64,000 nt of DNA from Didymella arachidicola. Its lineage: Eukaryota > Ascomycota > Dothideomycetes > Pleosporales > Didymellaceae. Both the position numbers and the translations under genes were made by a program. Within the stretch, counting starts at the first letter, position 1; every line of letters begins with the position of its first letter. Positions 1 through 12,511 of the stretch are shown piece after piece. Below the pieces are notes generated by a model. That model saw nothing but the letters and a program-made list of their open reading frames with translations. It had not been told where the DNA came from and searched no databases. The stretch spans positions 1,922,001-1,986,000 of the forward strand of contig CM049991.1 in assembly GCA_016630955.3 (NCBI GenBank). The letters run 5' to 3'.

Positions 1-1240
1 CGGAAGCCGATTGTGATCGCGACTGTAAAGCCTTATCTGAAGGAAAGACTGTCTTTGAGATGCTAAGAAATTATTGTCACGCGAAGCTGTTAAGGCTTTG
101 TTATTATTATGCTTACTAGTATACGACACAAGCACTGACAAATCTCCGAGCATTAAGGGCCGCTATTAATGAAAAGCCAAACATCGTAGCTTAGCTCGTG
201 TAGTAGATGCTCCCGTTCCGAGCGCTACGTAATGCCAGAGTGAGCAGTTATGTGCTTCCTTACTATTCTAATCAAGAAGTACACCATGAAGTCTGTAGAC
301 TACACCTGCCCCCCGTGCTATTATCTCGCTGGAACAACAGCCATAAACGACGATAGACTTTCGAATCGGCTGTCCTTCCAAAATCTGCAAACCAGTGCAA
401 TTAATCAGCCTACGAGCATACCAGTTCCACCTGCGACCAGACACTAGCGGACGTGCGTTGCGGGCTGCATAAGAAAGTCGATTGTTGAATCCTATAAAGC
501 ATTAGGAAGCATTACTGGTTGGGAAAAGACGATCGGGCAGAGACAATATCACTGATCGGGATCAAGACCTTACAATAAATGAACTTAAGAAATATCAAGA
601 GGAACGGTAAGCGTCTAGTCTATTAATTGGGACTAGCTGCCCTACTATTAAGTACCTTAGCGACTTAAATCTAGCTTATTGTATACGAAATTAAACCCGC
701 TTGCATCTTATAATATTATCGATAACCGCTTTATACTCTATGTCCTTGCAGTACTTTAGGCTATTAGAGGGTTTTAAGGCGTACAACACTGTAGTTTATT
801 AGGTTATAGGAGCCTTAAGCGTATTAAGAACCAACGCTGTACCTTTAGTGCTGTAGTAAGACCGGACTAGAGTTCTACTTGCATCTAGCTAGGCTGCCAT
901 CTTACATAGCTAATAATCGAGCCTGTTACTAGTTTTATCTTGCAATTATTGCGTAACACTCTAGAAATTACCTATTTGCGGAAGAGGCTAAGCGACGTAA
1001 GGGTTAAGCAAGAAACGAAGGCAGCTAATATAGTAGACCTTATTCTGTACCAAGATCACCACTACTAATTACATCCTCCTGTTAAGCATATACCCTTAAT
1101 AACAACGACTAGAGAGACAAGACCACATGTTCGTGTGCACTATATTTATAGAAAAAAATCAAAGGTGCACAATTAAGCTATAGTGGCACTAGTGTGAGAT
1201 CTTGCTTATAAGTGCACACCTATCCCTGAAAACATCAACT
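1..1240. other. gene-free, stop-dense sequence
   Basis: No open frame of coding character is visible on either strand. The sequence is moderately AT-rich and rich in TA and TAG/TAA words, as in old, mutated repeat DNA. I could not match any part of it to a family by eye. Confidence 0.4.
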
Positions 1241-2195
1241 TGTTTCTCTATCGTTATAATAGCGGGAATAATTCTCGGAACCCTTGTTCTGTTACTTCTG
1301 TTAATTATTGTACGCTAAGTCTACTTCCGTCCACTTCCTAAGTTTCTAGGCCATTGGTGCGCTGCAGCCAGCTCCTTATTCGAATTTTATCACAATGTTA
1401 TTCCTTGAGGGCAAAGCATTGAGATAATAGATGGGATGCATAAAAGATATGGTAGCGTAGCTTGTTACGCTCGGTCACCATGTTGAATACTAACTTTCCA
1501 ACATGACCCATCGTACGCATTGGACCGAACAAGTTACACATCAACCATTCTAAGGGACGTAGCGCTTTGTTTCAAGACAAAGACTTTACAAAAGACAGAG
1601 ATTACTTCAACGTAGGGTTTGGCTCAGCTACCGGGCTGATGCCTGATAGAAGCGTCTACAAACATCGCTGTCATCACATGCTAAAGTCGCTGTTAAGACG
1701 ACTCACGAAGTAGCTAGATAGAGTTATCTGCCTAGAGGCAATTCAACTTTCAGCTAGGATTCAGGAGCACCCTATCTTAGGACAGCCTGTTAACCTCTCA
1801 GATAAATACAGAAGCCTTGGTCACGATATTATGTCTGCTCTGTTCTTTAGGCAGGCTAACAATCTTCTAGCGTCACCAGATTTCGCGCATGACTTACATC
1901 AGATAAGCCGAGGCCTCTTAGCCGTAAGGATGATAAGGTCTATCTAGATCCGTACCGATTCGATCTAGAACGATGGCTGACCTACTCTATGGCCCAGGAG
2001 CGATGTTTTATAACCTTTGGTCACGGTGGCCGGGCCTGCATTGGACAGGGATAAGCTATCTACTTGTTCCTAAACAAAGTGTGGGTAATGAACGAATTTA
2101 CTTATTTCTAGCAGTGTTGCTCTGCGAGTGGTGTATCGTACTATCGCGCAACTGGCGAACAGGTTTGATTTTGTAATCCCTGAGGATGGTCTTAA
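1241..2195 (+). pseudogene. decayed cytochrome P450 monooxygenase
   Basis: Conceptual translation shows the pieces of a microsomal fungal P450 in the right order. First comes a hydrophobic N-terminal anchor (1253-1315) followed by a degenerate proline hinge, then a segment reading SSLFEFYHNVI and GMHKRYGS. Next is a block reading FTKDRDYFNVGFGS then GLMPDRSVYKHRC (about 1590-1690), then a helix C-E region reading PVNLSDKYRSLGHDI. The PERW-like stretch DPYRFDLERWL is followed by the haem-binding loop FGHGGRACIG with its cysteine (about 1950-2050), and NRFDFVIPEDG lies near the end. Several stops and frameshifts interrupt it. About 150 codons that should hold the I-helix and the ExxR motif are missing between roughly 1905 and 1930. 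It is a dead gene; its substrate cannot be inferred. Confidence 0.75.
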
Positions 2196-3113
2196 GACGT
2201 GGTTGAACATGGGATCGTTGGAATATTTCCCTCGAAGGTCGTCCTAGGCAGCGGAGGTGTTTGTTTAAGCGGATTTCTCCTAGCATATAATGCTTTTCGA
2301 ACTGCGGTGCAACTCTATTGTGAATTGAGACATAGTGTGTTCTGTTTTGGTTCGGGACCCTACCTCTGTGCGATTTCCTAAATCTCGGAAATCTCATCAA
2401 CCTGACTTCCTTATGTCTGTTACTTATTATACAATCTTGTTCGTTTTGGCGCAACTAGCTGCCTTAGGTCAACATACCTAACGTTACGACGAGCTAGAAT
2501 GTAGGAACTTCGGAGTCCTTTGCAGTTCCGGCTGTGCGTTAAGAAACTAGACTGAAGCTGCCCTTGTATTACTAACACTTACATGAAGACTAGCAGATCA
2601 GTGGTTTAGTATCAGATATGCTCGGTTTCGCAGCCAGCGAGCGCGTCATTGTGTGCACTCCTTGCAAAACCGCGATCCCCTACCAGAGCCTGCCACTCAT
2701 CAGCGAGTTGGTCACAGATTTCAGCCGGCGTACGAGGTACGGCAAATGTGCAGCGCCATCATCACAGATCAAAGGTGAGCTGGCCATGTGTGCTCACGTG
2801 CGCCTAGTCTGTTAGGGACCTATCATTGCGAGCCTGAGTCTGAGGGAAGCATTGAGACAACGCTGTCCTAGCGTCAGTCGCTGGTCCGGCGACGCAGGAA
2901 AATAGAAGCTTGCATGCATACCGCGTTTAAAAGGCCCTCCTGGTGTCAGAAGCTTCTAAAAACTCTAAGCATTTGCTCTAGACCGAACACTGCTCAGTAC
3001 ATAACTACACTCTCGCCATTCTTGAACATGCGTAAACATCTATTTGATCGACTATGGTAGAGTGCTATAGCAAAGGGCCCTATATCTAGATAACTCAGTC
3101 TTCTTCTTGGGAA
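2196..3113. other. intergenic, nothing recognised
   Basis: Only short open frames without family character occur here. No repeat, RNA gene or transposon end was seen. Confidence 0.4.
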
Positions 3114-4208
3114 TCACCGGGTGCATTTCAACGCTGCCGCTTGACTCCTGGTTGTCGGACCAGAGTTTCGCGGCGCGACGTCCCTCCTGCTAGATTTCTT
3201 GATCTGCGATGCTCTGTCGTGTGTCAATACATAGACTAAGCCTGGACGTAATGGGTTGAACACTGACTTTGCTTTGATTACGGATTGCCCCTCATTTGTG
3301 CGACTAGAGGATGGTGAAGACCGTTTGGGCAAGCGGGAAGTTCTGGCAACGCAGGGCCGTCCTTTGGCCTGCCGTGTCAAAGTGGACTGACTTCCTCTCC
3401 ACGTTGGTGTCTGTGCCTCCGAAAACGATCCTGCGACCGGCTGCATAGTCAACGGAGTGGTGATGGGGATCTCAAGTGCTTCTTTCAGGCTGCAGTCGTC
3501 GTATGGAATGCTTTGGCGCACCCCACTCGCAAAGTGTGCTTTTAGGCGGCTTTCGATATCACGGCTGTTCTGGGACTGCAGCTCTGCAATCCGGGAGTGT
3601 TGAAATTCTACAAGCTCTCGCAATTCCGTCATGTGCGCTTCCAGGCTGGATTTGAGCTCTGCTTGCCTGGTCGAGTGGCCATTGTTGAAGGCGTCCTTGA
3701 AGCCTTCTATCCGTTGGTGGAAAGACAGATTGCTTTCGCGAGTAAAATCCCGTAAGCATGTTTCCACAGTTTCTCGGAGACGGTTGATGTCCTGAAGCTG
3801 TCGCTGTGCTGTCTGAGAATGGCCATTTTTGATGAGTTCACCCAAAGGTGCTTTGAGTTGATCCTGGATTGTCGTCACTATCGTCGTTTCCAAGACCTTG
3901 CGCATCTCCTGAATGCTCTGGTGACTTCGTCGACAATTTTCGTTGCAAGTCTTTAGGATATTTGCGCATGCCGCGTTTCCCGCGGAGTAGATGTTCTTAG
4001 TGATCTCGTTTGCCACACAGTGCAGTTGTCCATGTACTGCGCAGCATGATTGCGGTCGAGGATAAGTGGACGTGGGTAGCGGCAGGACAGGACGACCTGC
4101 GACGGGTCCTCGCTGCATCATACTGTTTTCGCAAGGAAGGCAATAGTTGGGTGCAGGCCCTACGTTTGAGAGACACGGTGCTCTCAGAGATGCCATAACT
4201 TCTACCAT
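3114..4208 (-). CDS. hypothetical coiled-coil protein
   Basis: The frame is open for about 364 codons from the ATG at 4208; the longer frame upstream starts with TTG, and a second ATG lies at 4196. The N-terminal ~65 residues are proline- and cysteine-rich. The middle (about residues 70-235) is strongly helical with heptad-like leucines and many Gln, Glu and Arg, suggesting one long coiled coil. The C-terminal ~100 residues are basic and Ser/Thr-rich and look disordered. No enzymatic motif, signal peptide or membrane segment is visible. I do not recognise the family. The unusual N-terminus may be mis-joined if an intron has been missed. There is no conserved neighbour to suggest a role. Confidence 0.5.
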   Translation of the reverse strand: MVEVMASLRAPCLSNVGPAPNYCLPCENSMMQRGPVAGRPVLPLPTSTYPRPQSCCAVHGQLHCVANEITKNIYSAGNAACANILKTCNENCRRSHQSIQEMRKVLETTIVTTIQDQLKAPLGELIKNGHSQTAQRQLQDINRLRETVETCLRDFTRESNLSFHQRIEGFKDAFNNGHSTRQAELKSSLEAHMTELRELVEFQHSRIAELQSQNSRDIESRLKAHFASGVRQSIPYDDCSLKEALEIPITTPLTMQPVAGSFSEAQTPTWRGSQSTLTRQAKGRPCVARTSRLPKRSSPSSSRTNEGQSVIKAKSVFNPLRPGLVYVLTHDRASQIKKSSRRDVAPRNSGPTTRSQAAALKCTR

Positions 4209-6309
4209 CAGCCTCTGCCACTGCTTGGTAATTTGAACCAACGTACTGTTTGCTGCTGACGTCCTCGCTCGACCCGTTTCTTGCCCGACAGCCAGGACGG
4301 AGTGAACAGCCTTGTTTCGGTATTGCCTAGCTCGCGTCGCATAATTACAATCGTGTCTTCGACATGGGTAATGGATTAACGCCGGCGGATATAGCTAAAG
4401 TCAGAGGCGACAGAGTTGCCTGTCCAAGCGCCAAGGGCGGTCGACTGGGGGTGTCACTCCCTCAACCCAAAGCCAGGGACTGCAGGGTAGCTCTTGCCAA
4501 GCGTCCACCCCTGCCCCCACACAGATGCATGAAGCAAGCGCGAGCTGCGCCGCACATCCCTAACTACTGGAACATGTGATGCCCACTAAGCAACATGAGG
4601 CCTAGATGGACGTGACCGCACACTCGTCTGATGATGCGGGAGTTATGACACGCCCAAAGTGCACCTCACGAGGCAAACTGAACATTATGTGACCCTGCTG
4701 AGGCAGAGAACCCTTCAGAATGCTTGTCGCATGCAGAAATTCTGCACGTCCCTCTTTACACACATTCCGTGTTCAATTTGGCTGATCTCGGTTTTCGCAT
4801 AAGTCATGGTCAGTACCTCTGAGCCAACCCTGAACTTGAGATCAAAAGGCGAGTCCCTTAATTTTGGTGTTTCTTCCTGGGCGCTAGAGCCCGCTTGCGA
4901 CAGGGGGCTTCTTCCTACGGACATGGGGTGCGCGTTAGGAAAATGAAGGGTTGTCTGCAGTCCGCAGACCCTGGCTGCGACTAGTTGCGCCCCTGATGTG
5001 TAAGACAGGAAAATGCCACGATGAACATCAAAGGCGCTGTATTTGACAGCTATGACGTAGCCAAGCTTGTAAGAAATCCACAGAGTCCTCAGATTCGCTC
5101 TACCGAATTACAAGAAGCACAACACTTAGTAGAAAGGCCTTGCTAGCACGGTTCTAATTAATTTGAATAGAGTTGCAAGCGAGCCGCTCGAGGATGTTGG
5201 CGTGGTGCAGTTATTGGGTCAGCGTCCACAAGTCAGGCGAATGTGCGGCGCGGTTCGCGCTGTTTCAGCCCGTGTCCTTCCCGCAGTCGCTCTGTATCAT
5301 TGTAGCATGTGCAGTCTTGCGGAGACGATTTTGAGGGTATTATTTAGTGGTTGCGGCATCTCTAACTGCGGCTCTATTAACGTGCGCATCACACAACAGG
5401 CAGCGATGTTTGCATTCGGTTGATCGTGCGCCGCATCTACTTGTCGAAGCAGGTACAAGCAGCAGCTGCTAGTGACCATATATAGGACCTTATATAGAAG
5501 CGTATTTCTTTTCTAAGTATCGCACATGCCCTAGAAATGTTACACGTGGGTCTATTAAGCTTTAGGTGCACAACAGTGAAGGGAAAGTGAACACTGTGAG
5601 TCATGTTAAGCACATGGATAGAATCACACTTGTTATAATTAATGTTCACAACAAGGTTAGCCTCCCGAACATCGAATGGGAGGCGTTATGGTGTCGCCGC
5701 GAGAGTTGTTCAGTTCTAGAGCCATTTTAAGAGCTGAGCGACCAAAATAGAGAACTTTTCGAAGTGGAAAACGTTGAGGTAAGTGTGCACCGTCCAACCG
5801 CAGTCTTTGGATGCAGTATCAAGTCGCAATGTCTTGCTGTGCAAGGTAAGGTGGATTCAGGAGTTGTAGAACAGCGTTAAGGTACAACAATAAAGCAGTC
5901 TCCGAGCGCCTACGTATAACTCAAGCGGGAAACAAATTCACTCAACCTTATTAATTAATTAGAAAACCACGCCGAACCATTACTAGCACCGGCTGCTCGC
6001 TGATCGACTAAAGCGTCCCTATCCACAGATTCGCTACCTATTTAGTCTAAAGACATATCCAGAAACAATGCCAATCACTAATACAGTTTACTAAAAAAAC
6101 TAGGTTGTAGAATGTGATTTCTGCTAGAGCCCTTGACTTTTGGCGAAGGGCGCTTAAACTCGGCTTTCGCTGTAATTTTGCTAAAAATTGTAGTTCCACT
6201 TGTTGCGAACATCTCCTCTTGCACAGGGATGAACCTAACAAACCCTTGATCTAGTGGTACCTTTACTAAATTTGCTAGACTCCTTTAGATTAAAAAAGCG
6301 TTACGTTGG
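4209..6309. other. long intergenic stretch without a convincing gene
   Basis: Small frames of 60-86 codons occur on both strands, but none shows family motifs or splice-joined extension. No tRNA, LTR or TIR was seen. Confidence 0.4.
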
Positions 6310-6552
6310 TTAAGTGTTAGCTCTAGCTGCATAGGCAGTGTAGAGATTGTAAGCACATAAATAGGCTTCAGAGATCTGCCCAGTTGTAGATATGAACGCC
6401 TTCCCATCCTCCGCCACAGTCGGCCATCCACACAAAACCATACTAGGCGCAACCTCACCCTTCAACAAGATCTCTGACACGGTATCATCCGGACTCTGCC
6501 ACACAGCCCACAGAGAGCGAGGGCGAGAGAGTGACACGAGCGTGATTTTCAT
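6310..6552 (-). CDS. short hypothetical protein, possibly a gene remnant
   Basis: An 80-codon frame with a true ATG at 6552. The product is neutral with no transmembrane segment. Its composition (balanced, few Arg/Ser runs) looks more protein-like than the surrounding shadow frames. It sits 0.45 kb downstream of the 3' end of the ankyrin locus, on the same strand. An adjacent frame at 6553-6857 may be an upstream exon, but I found no convincing splice pair. Family unknown; it may be a fragment. Confidence 0.25.
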   Translation of the reverse strand: MKITLVSLSRPRSLWAVWQSPDDTVSEILLKGEVAPSMVLCGWPTVAEDGKAFISTTGQISEAYLCAYNLYTAYAARANT

Positions 6553-7002
6553 ACAGAGCCCCCCGGGGTAGCCATACCCATATACAATCGGCGGGATGGC
6601 AGGGTGACGATATGAGATCGTGAATTTATCTGAAGGTCAGCGGAGACAGTTTCGGTGAGTATACGCTCTGTAAGGTTCCACGGTAAGCGTTCTGGGTAGT
6701 GATCTGGGGAGACTGAAGGCAGTGGTGTGATGCAGTGCATGCATTGCAGTGGATTTTGGAGGAGCATCACAAGTCTGACGATAGCTCGACGGTCACCGTT
6801 ATATGCGATCTTGTGTTGGAGACCAATGACAGTGGAGTTCCAGGATGGATTGTTCACTCGCTTGGGACGATTTCGATTGGGTCAGGGTCTCTCAGTCTTG
6901 CGTCCAGGAATCGTTCGATCCAAATACACTCAAAAGGCACCAGGCCAATCTTAGATTTCGCCTTCGCGCTGCTCAAAACTAAACGTCACTCGTCCGACAC
7001 TC

Positions 7003-8256
7003 CTACCGCTCAGCATTCAGTCCCATCTGAAACCACAGATCAACCTCATCGCTCACGCCTCTCCCCCCCCCAGCCCCCTCATCTCGCTCAATCTCAACCC
7101 TATGCCTCTTCGCCGCCAACCGCTTAGCAACCTCGTTCGCTTCCATCAAGCTAACCAACTTCCTCTTCACACCCCTCGTCCTCCCCTCGAACTCCTTACA
7201 CACATCCCACACGCTCTCGCTCTTCTTCTTTTCGACCCCACGCGCAAAGCTCTCCGCACTTTGGCACACTATCTTGCTCGTCGGAGGCGCACCATAATAC
7301 CGCTGCCCGAATTGTTCGCCCTGGATGTCCGGCGGCCCGTTGAACACCTTGCTCGCCAGCCATGCATCGCGGGCCATCTCGTAGGGTGTCCTACCTGAAG
7401 AGTTCTCGCGAAACAGCAATTCTGGTTTCATGTCGAGCATGGTGCGCAGAATGCGCTCGGCGCCGTATCGCACAACGGCATGGACAGGCGTGTCGCCTTC
7501 GCTGTTGACGAGCCCGAGATCTTCGCCCTTGCTAAACTCGAGGAGGAGATACAGAGTTTCTATGACAGCTTCGGAGATAGTGCCTCGCGCGTTGGTAAAC
7601 ACCCAGTGGGCGAGCGGTGTCGAGGCGCCGGGGTTGGTGTTGGCGCGCTCAGTGAACATGCCTGTGATGAGACGGGTGTCGATCAAGTTGAACAATTCCC
7701 GCAGCCGTTTTCGGCCATGCCTTTCGTTGAGTCTGTTGTAGTTGAGCGCGGAATGGATCAGGTTCTCGTTGCTGTGGTTGCGGCAGGTTTGGTCCGCGCC
7801 TGCTGCGATGAGGATCTTTGCCATTTCGATGCGGTGCAGGGAGAATGCCAGTTGCAAGGGCGTCAACCCTCTAGCAGACTTGTGGCTGAGTGACTCAGGG
7901 TGTGTCTCGCACAAGTGTCGCAGAAGCTCGAGGGACTCCTTGTCGGTTTTGCTGAGCACCACAACATGGATTATCAACTTCGAGCGAAGGTTCAGCCACT
8001 TGCTGATCGAAGCTTGTAAACCACCTTTGGCTTTCGCGAGACTATGGATTCGGATGTCTTTCTTGTTGTTATCGGCAAACTCGAGATACGCTCGTGTAGC
8101 GGCGTCGCTCATAAACCACTCTACGCTCTCAATGTTCGCAAGGCGAGCAGCGTATAGTAGAGGCGGGTGCTCTTCGCGCGGTGCTTGATAGTGTGTGTTA
8201 CGTCCAGCTGCAGCCCAGTCTTCTCGCTTCTTGCCATGGACCGAAAGACCTTGGTA
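7003..8256 (-). pseudogene. severed C-terminal part of the large ankyrin protein
   Basis: This is the direct in-frame continuation of the ankyrin gene beyond the TAA at 8257-8259. The frame stays open for about 417 codons to the TAG at 7003-7005. It contains further ankyrin units, for example around the motifs GLTPLQLAF, AAGADQ and GDTPVHAVVRYG, followed by a charged, Lys/Arg-rich tail. Because frame and reading continue exactly, the natural reading is one ancestral gene interrupted by a single nonsense codon. Separate expression would need a new promoter; the first ATG after the stop is at 8112. Alternatives are a sequencing error or a small unannotated intron, although no canonical splice pair brackets the stop. 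Confidence 0.7.
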
Positions 8257-11200
8257 TTACTTCGGCTTCTTGGTGATTTCCACGCCGCTCTTCTTGACAA
8301 GATCATCGAGAGGGATGCCGGCTCCGGTGCGCCTCACAATCTCCTTCAGCATTGCAACTCTGCCCAGCTGGATGGCATAGTGGAAGTCTGGCTCCTTGAA
8401 GCTGTAGAACTTGGCCGCTGGCTCGTCATCAGTGCCACCACGACGCACGGTGTACTCCTCCGCGGCGTCGAGCAGGAATTGCAACAACGTTGTATCATCA
8501 AGAAGGACCGCAAGCTGGAACAAATTACCGGGCTTGGCTACCTCTCTGGAGCTTTCTTCAATTGGCTGCTGAGCCACGTGGTAAGTCTGCCCGTTTGCTG
8601 TATCCTTTAGTCCCTGGCGTGGCTCCAAATTACGTGCATACGACTTGCGGAGATACTGCAGTCGGCCGTGGTGTGTCGAGTTGTTGAGGACGTTCGTGGA
8701 CGCATCATCTTCCTCTAGGAAGCGAGAAACAGGGTAATCCCACAAAAGAACGTCGATTGCCGTGTGTTTGCTCTTGACCTGACTCTGGACCTCTCCAATG
8801 TTCTCAATAGTGAATGTGTCGTCAACAATCTCGTGAAACACTTGAATCTGATCATCTCCTTCACCGATAGACTCGTCATCGTCATCATCGTGCTCGTCGT
8901 CCGAATCACCGGCATGTAGAGAGTACTTGGATCGGCCAGATTGTTGTGGAGGAGCGTACTGAGCCCGCGCAATCTCTAGCAACGCCTTGGCAAGCTCGAA
9001 ATGTTGCTGCAGTACCGCGAGAGAGAATGGCGAGAAGCCTGCACTATCCTGTACGGCAATCTGCAGTGGACTCTGGCTTTCACCCCATACAGCGAGTGAC
9101 AGCACTTTGACAGTCGGCAGATCCGCCTCCCAGCAAGCTTCAAATAGCTTGACGTAAGCCTCACGTCGCTCATCTGTGAGATCAGGAAGATTGAAGTCAA
9201 GCTTCGGCATCCACGGCTTGAACGTCTCATCCTCGTGGTCGTACGAGTGATGATAATTCTGCTGTTGCTCAATCTTGACGTCAGGATATAATTCCTTGAA
9301 TGTCTTGCCGCCGCGCTCCAGAATTGCTGAATCGATGGACTCGAAGCTGGCGAGCAGCTGCTTGACTTCGGCCAGTTTTTCTTCCCATCCCTTGGCTCGC
9401 TTAGGCAACGATTTCTCAGCATCTTCATACTGCTTCAAGTCTGCCTTGTACTTCAGCTTCGCAGCCTGAACCTGCTTAAGGATTGTCCAGTATGCGTAAG
9501 TCCCCGGTTTGATCTGCCCAAAGTAGTGGGAGTCTTCCTGGAGAGGCGTAGGCGGACGGGAAGGTCGACCGAATGCGTTGACCATTCGTCTTTGGCCTGT
9601 CTCTTCCTTTTCCACCCAGTCTCTCAGAACACTGATCTTTTCCCGGATTGCATCAAAGAGTGTTTGCACGGATTCGCGATAGCTGTTTCTCCCGTCGTGA
9701 ACGGCACGCCAGGCACCGCCGCTTAAGCAGTTGACATCAGCACCCGCGTCAAGGAGCTTGAGGACGACGGACGGCAGCTCGTGCTCAACAGCCGTAAAGA
9801 CCGGCTGCCGAAAGCTTCTCTGAAAGTTCTGGAGATTGTGGTCAGAGTCTCCACTAGGCTCCCACTTGGTTTTGTACGAGGCCATGTACGCTGCAAAGTC
9901 AACCTCTGGAAGTGCACCGAGCTCGAGAAGCGCATCGATAGCTTCGAGATTGCCCCCTTCGATTGCAGTTTGCAGCGCTGATTTGGCGTTAGGGCTGTAC
10001 TGATAGCCAGATAGTTGCAGGTGGTTGACCGCTCGCTTTGCGGCAGGCTGATTTGTGGACACCATAATAGAGAGCAGGCTTGCTCTATTGGCTGCAAAGT
10101 AATGCAGGGCAGTGACGTTTTCTAGGTCAGCCTGCGCAGGCGATGCTCCCAGGGAGATCAGGACTTGACTCATCTTCTCCGCTTTCTCCGGTTCAAGTTG
10201 CAAAGCTATAACCAGAGGAAGGATGGCTGCGCGAGGAGACTTGTTGTAGTCGTGCAGCAGTTTGATCGGCAGAAGCAAATCTGCACCGAAGTCCTGCACA
10301 AGAACCTTGACCACTTCCACATGCCCGTTGGCAATGGCCAGATGTAGCGGAGACACTGGCGTGTCCCACGCAAGCACGTTGACATCATACACATCCGGCT
10401 CATCTTCGTCATCAACCGGCATGTTGCTTTCTACTTCTTTCTTCTCGCTCAGAATGTTGACGATAGACCCTTCAGTAGTGGCGTCAATCTGAGAAGCATC
10501 GTCTGCATCGTCAAGCATATCGATGTCCTCGTCGTTGTTCGCTGGCTCAGACCCGCCGTCTGCATCCGTCATCTTAGCGTCAGAGTTATCAGGTACTTGG
10601 GCAGCTTCTTTCCCTGCCTTGCGTTGCTTGAGCTTGGCATCGTGCTTCTGCGCTTCCTTCTCTTCATTGGCTTCACTTTTGATAAGCAATGCTTTGACCA
10701 TCGCAGATTCACCACGCATCGCAGCAAGATGCAATGCAGTCCTTCCGTCAACCATACGAGCAACAATGCGAGCATTGGCATCAATGAGAATCTGAACGAT
10801 CTCAGGCGTGGAGCTCATGACAGCAAGCTGCAGCGGTGTGCGACCGGTGTAATCGCGTTCATTGGGATCAGCGCCTTCCTGGCTGAGCCAGTCCTGGACA
10901 TGCTCTGCGTCGCCGTCCACAATGGCTTGACATAGCCTTGCAGTGTTGCCGACGTAGGCCATCTCGGTCCAATCGTCGTCGGTTAGAGGGTGGAACGAGC
11001 CAATGGCTTGTCTGCCAGGATCATCTTTGATAAAAGTGAGTTCGCCGGACACATAGACCTTGTTCTCAATCTCTGCAATCTCTTCGTCTTCGGGTGTCGT
11101 GGGCTTGGGACAGTAGCCACAGCAGTCGCTAATGACATCGCTTGCGTTGCCAAAAAATGCAGGATGGCGATGCAAGATCGTCTCACGCTCCTTGGGACGA

Positions 11201-12511
11201 TTCCACTCTGCGTTGAGCAGCAAGTCTTTTGCGTAAAGTAATCGCTCGATCTTCCTGGCATGGAACTTTGGGCCATATGGCACTGTGAAGGTGTGGTAGT
11301 CACTGACCTCGTCAGACTCAACCCAGTCTGGGACTTCGTCTTCATGGTCCTCTTTGACGTTGCCGTACAGCTTGCGTTGGTTCCAGCGATTAACGGCTGG
11401 TCTATTCACACTTGTTAGTGTTGGTCGTAAGAAGCTTTGGAAGTACTTGCCTGCCGCGCTCTGCACGCCGTTGGTCAACGTAAGCGTCTCGATCAGTGGT
11501 GGTGGGTAGCTTTTCAAGGACGAGCAGTCGGGCTAAGCCAAGCGTACGACCAAACGAGCGCTCGAAAATTGTGGGGTCGACGCGGGAGCGATCAAGAAGT
11601 GGCCAATATACCTCAAACCCGCGGTGTGAGTATTTCGAGAGTCGATTCTCGTAGGACGGTGAGCGTCTTGTAAGATCTATCGTGTTGGCTTGCGTCATGT
11701 AGGCAGCGAGTGCACGCGGGCTCGCGTACACTTGCTTGCCGTCATAGGCAGTGCATGAGCAGTCGACATCAAAGCCAGTAAGAATCTCGGAGACAGATCG
11801 ATAAATGCGCAGTACGATCTGGACATGGCGTGTCGGGTACTGCGACGCAATTGTGATGGCGTTCTTGGTGCGGATTGTGGTTGTTTCCGTGAGAATAGAG
11901 TCCCGGATGCGCTGCTCGATCTGCCTGATCTTCTCGACGGCCTCATGTTCGGTAAGGCCGTAGAGGAACAGGTCAACGTCGGATGCAGGTGCAAGCTTCT
12001 GGTGATAGTACTCGCGAAGCGTGCGTTTCGAAGTGTTGTGCCCTGCTGGTACAGGAAGGAGCGATGTTACTACGGCGCTACCAGCAACGACGACATTGGA
12101 CCAGTCCATGTCAACCAAAGCGGACTCGGAGAATAACTGGAAGTTGGTCTGAAATTCCTTCAGCGACTGGACAATCGCTGGTGCGCCGTCGGGTTTGCGA
12201 TCTGATTTGGCCAAAGGCATCAGATAGCGTTCTCGTTCATCCTGCGATTCTGCTGCAAGATCGCGGGCGCGAATCTTGACGTCTTGCGCTAGGCCTGTGA
12301 AGAGAGGGACAATGTTAGACTTTGAAATCGCAGGGTGTAAGGGTTGCTGAGCAAACACCTCACGCAGCCGTGCATCATAGTCTTTGTAGGGAGCAAGTAG
12401 CTCATGCATTGATGTTGCTGGGTGCTTGGAGACATGTGAGAGCCATTCCGCATGAGGGACTGGAAGCTCTGGAAGAGCAATAAGCTCGGTGTCAGTGATT
12501 TGTGTCGACAT
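8257..12511 (-). CDS. large ankyrin-repeat protein with nucleotidyltransferase-like N-terminus
   Basis: Exon 1 runs from the ATG at 12511 to 11451 and exon 2 from 11401 to the TAA at 8257, giving 1401 residues (about 1819 without the stop). Around residues 140-190, GSAVV and the D-x-D motif in SDVDLFLYGL resemble the G-S...D-x-D core of nucleotidyltransferases. The block to ~350 is a conserved fungal region. Ankyrin units follow from about residue 560 (TGRTPLQLAV, DGRTALHLAA, VSPLHLAIANGH), with an acidic low-complexity insert and a Lys/Glu-rich coiled stretch between repeat clusters. Ankyrin arrays bind proteins; whether the nucleotidyltransferase fold is active is unknown. Exon 2 needs a GC-AG intron to keep frame. 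It is divergent from the lys12-type gene, with about 0.9 kb between them. Confidence 0.85.
11402..11450 (-). other. GC-AG intron of the ankyrin gene (49 nt)
   Basis: The exon 1 frame ends in AG followed by GCAAGT, and the intron ends with ACTAAC (branch point) and AATAG. Only this GC donor joins the two long frames in phase. The nearby GT (GTACTT) would put a stop in the first codons of exon 2. Confidence 0.7.

Noticed and set aside
8257..8259. A tiny intron removing the ankyrin stop codon
   Set aside because: GTAATA...CCAAG would be only about 14 nt, far below a plausible intron length.
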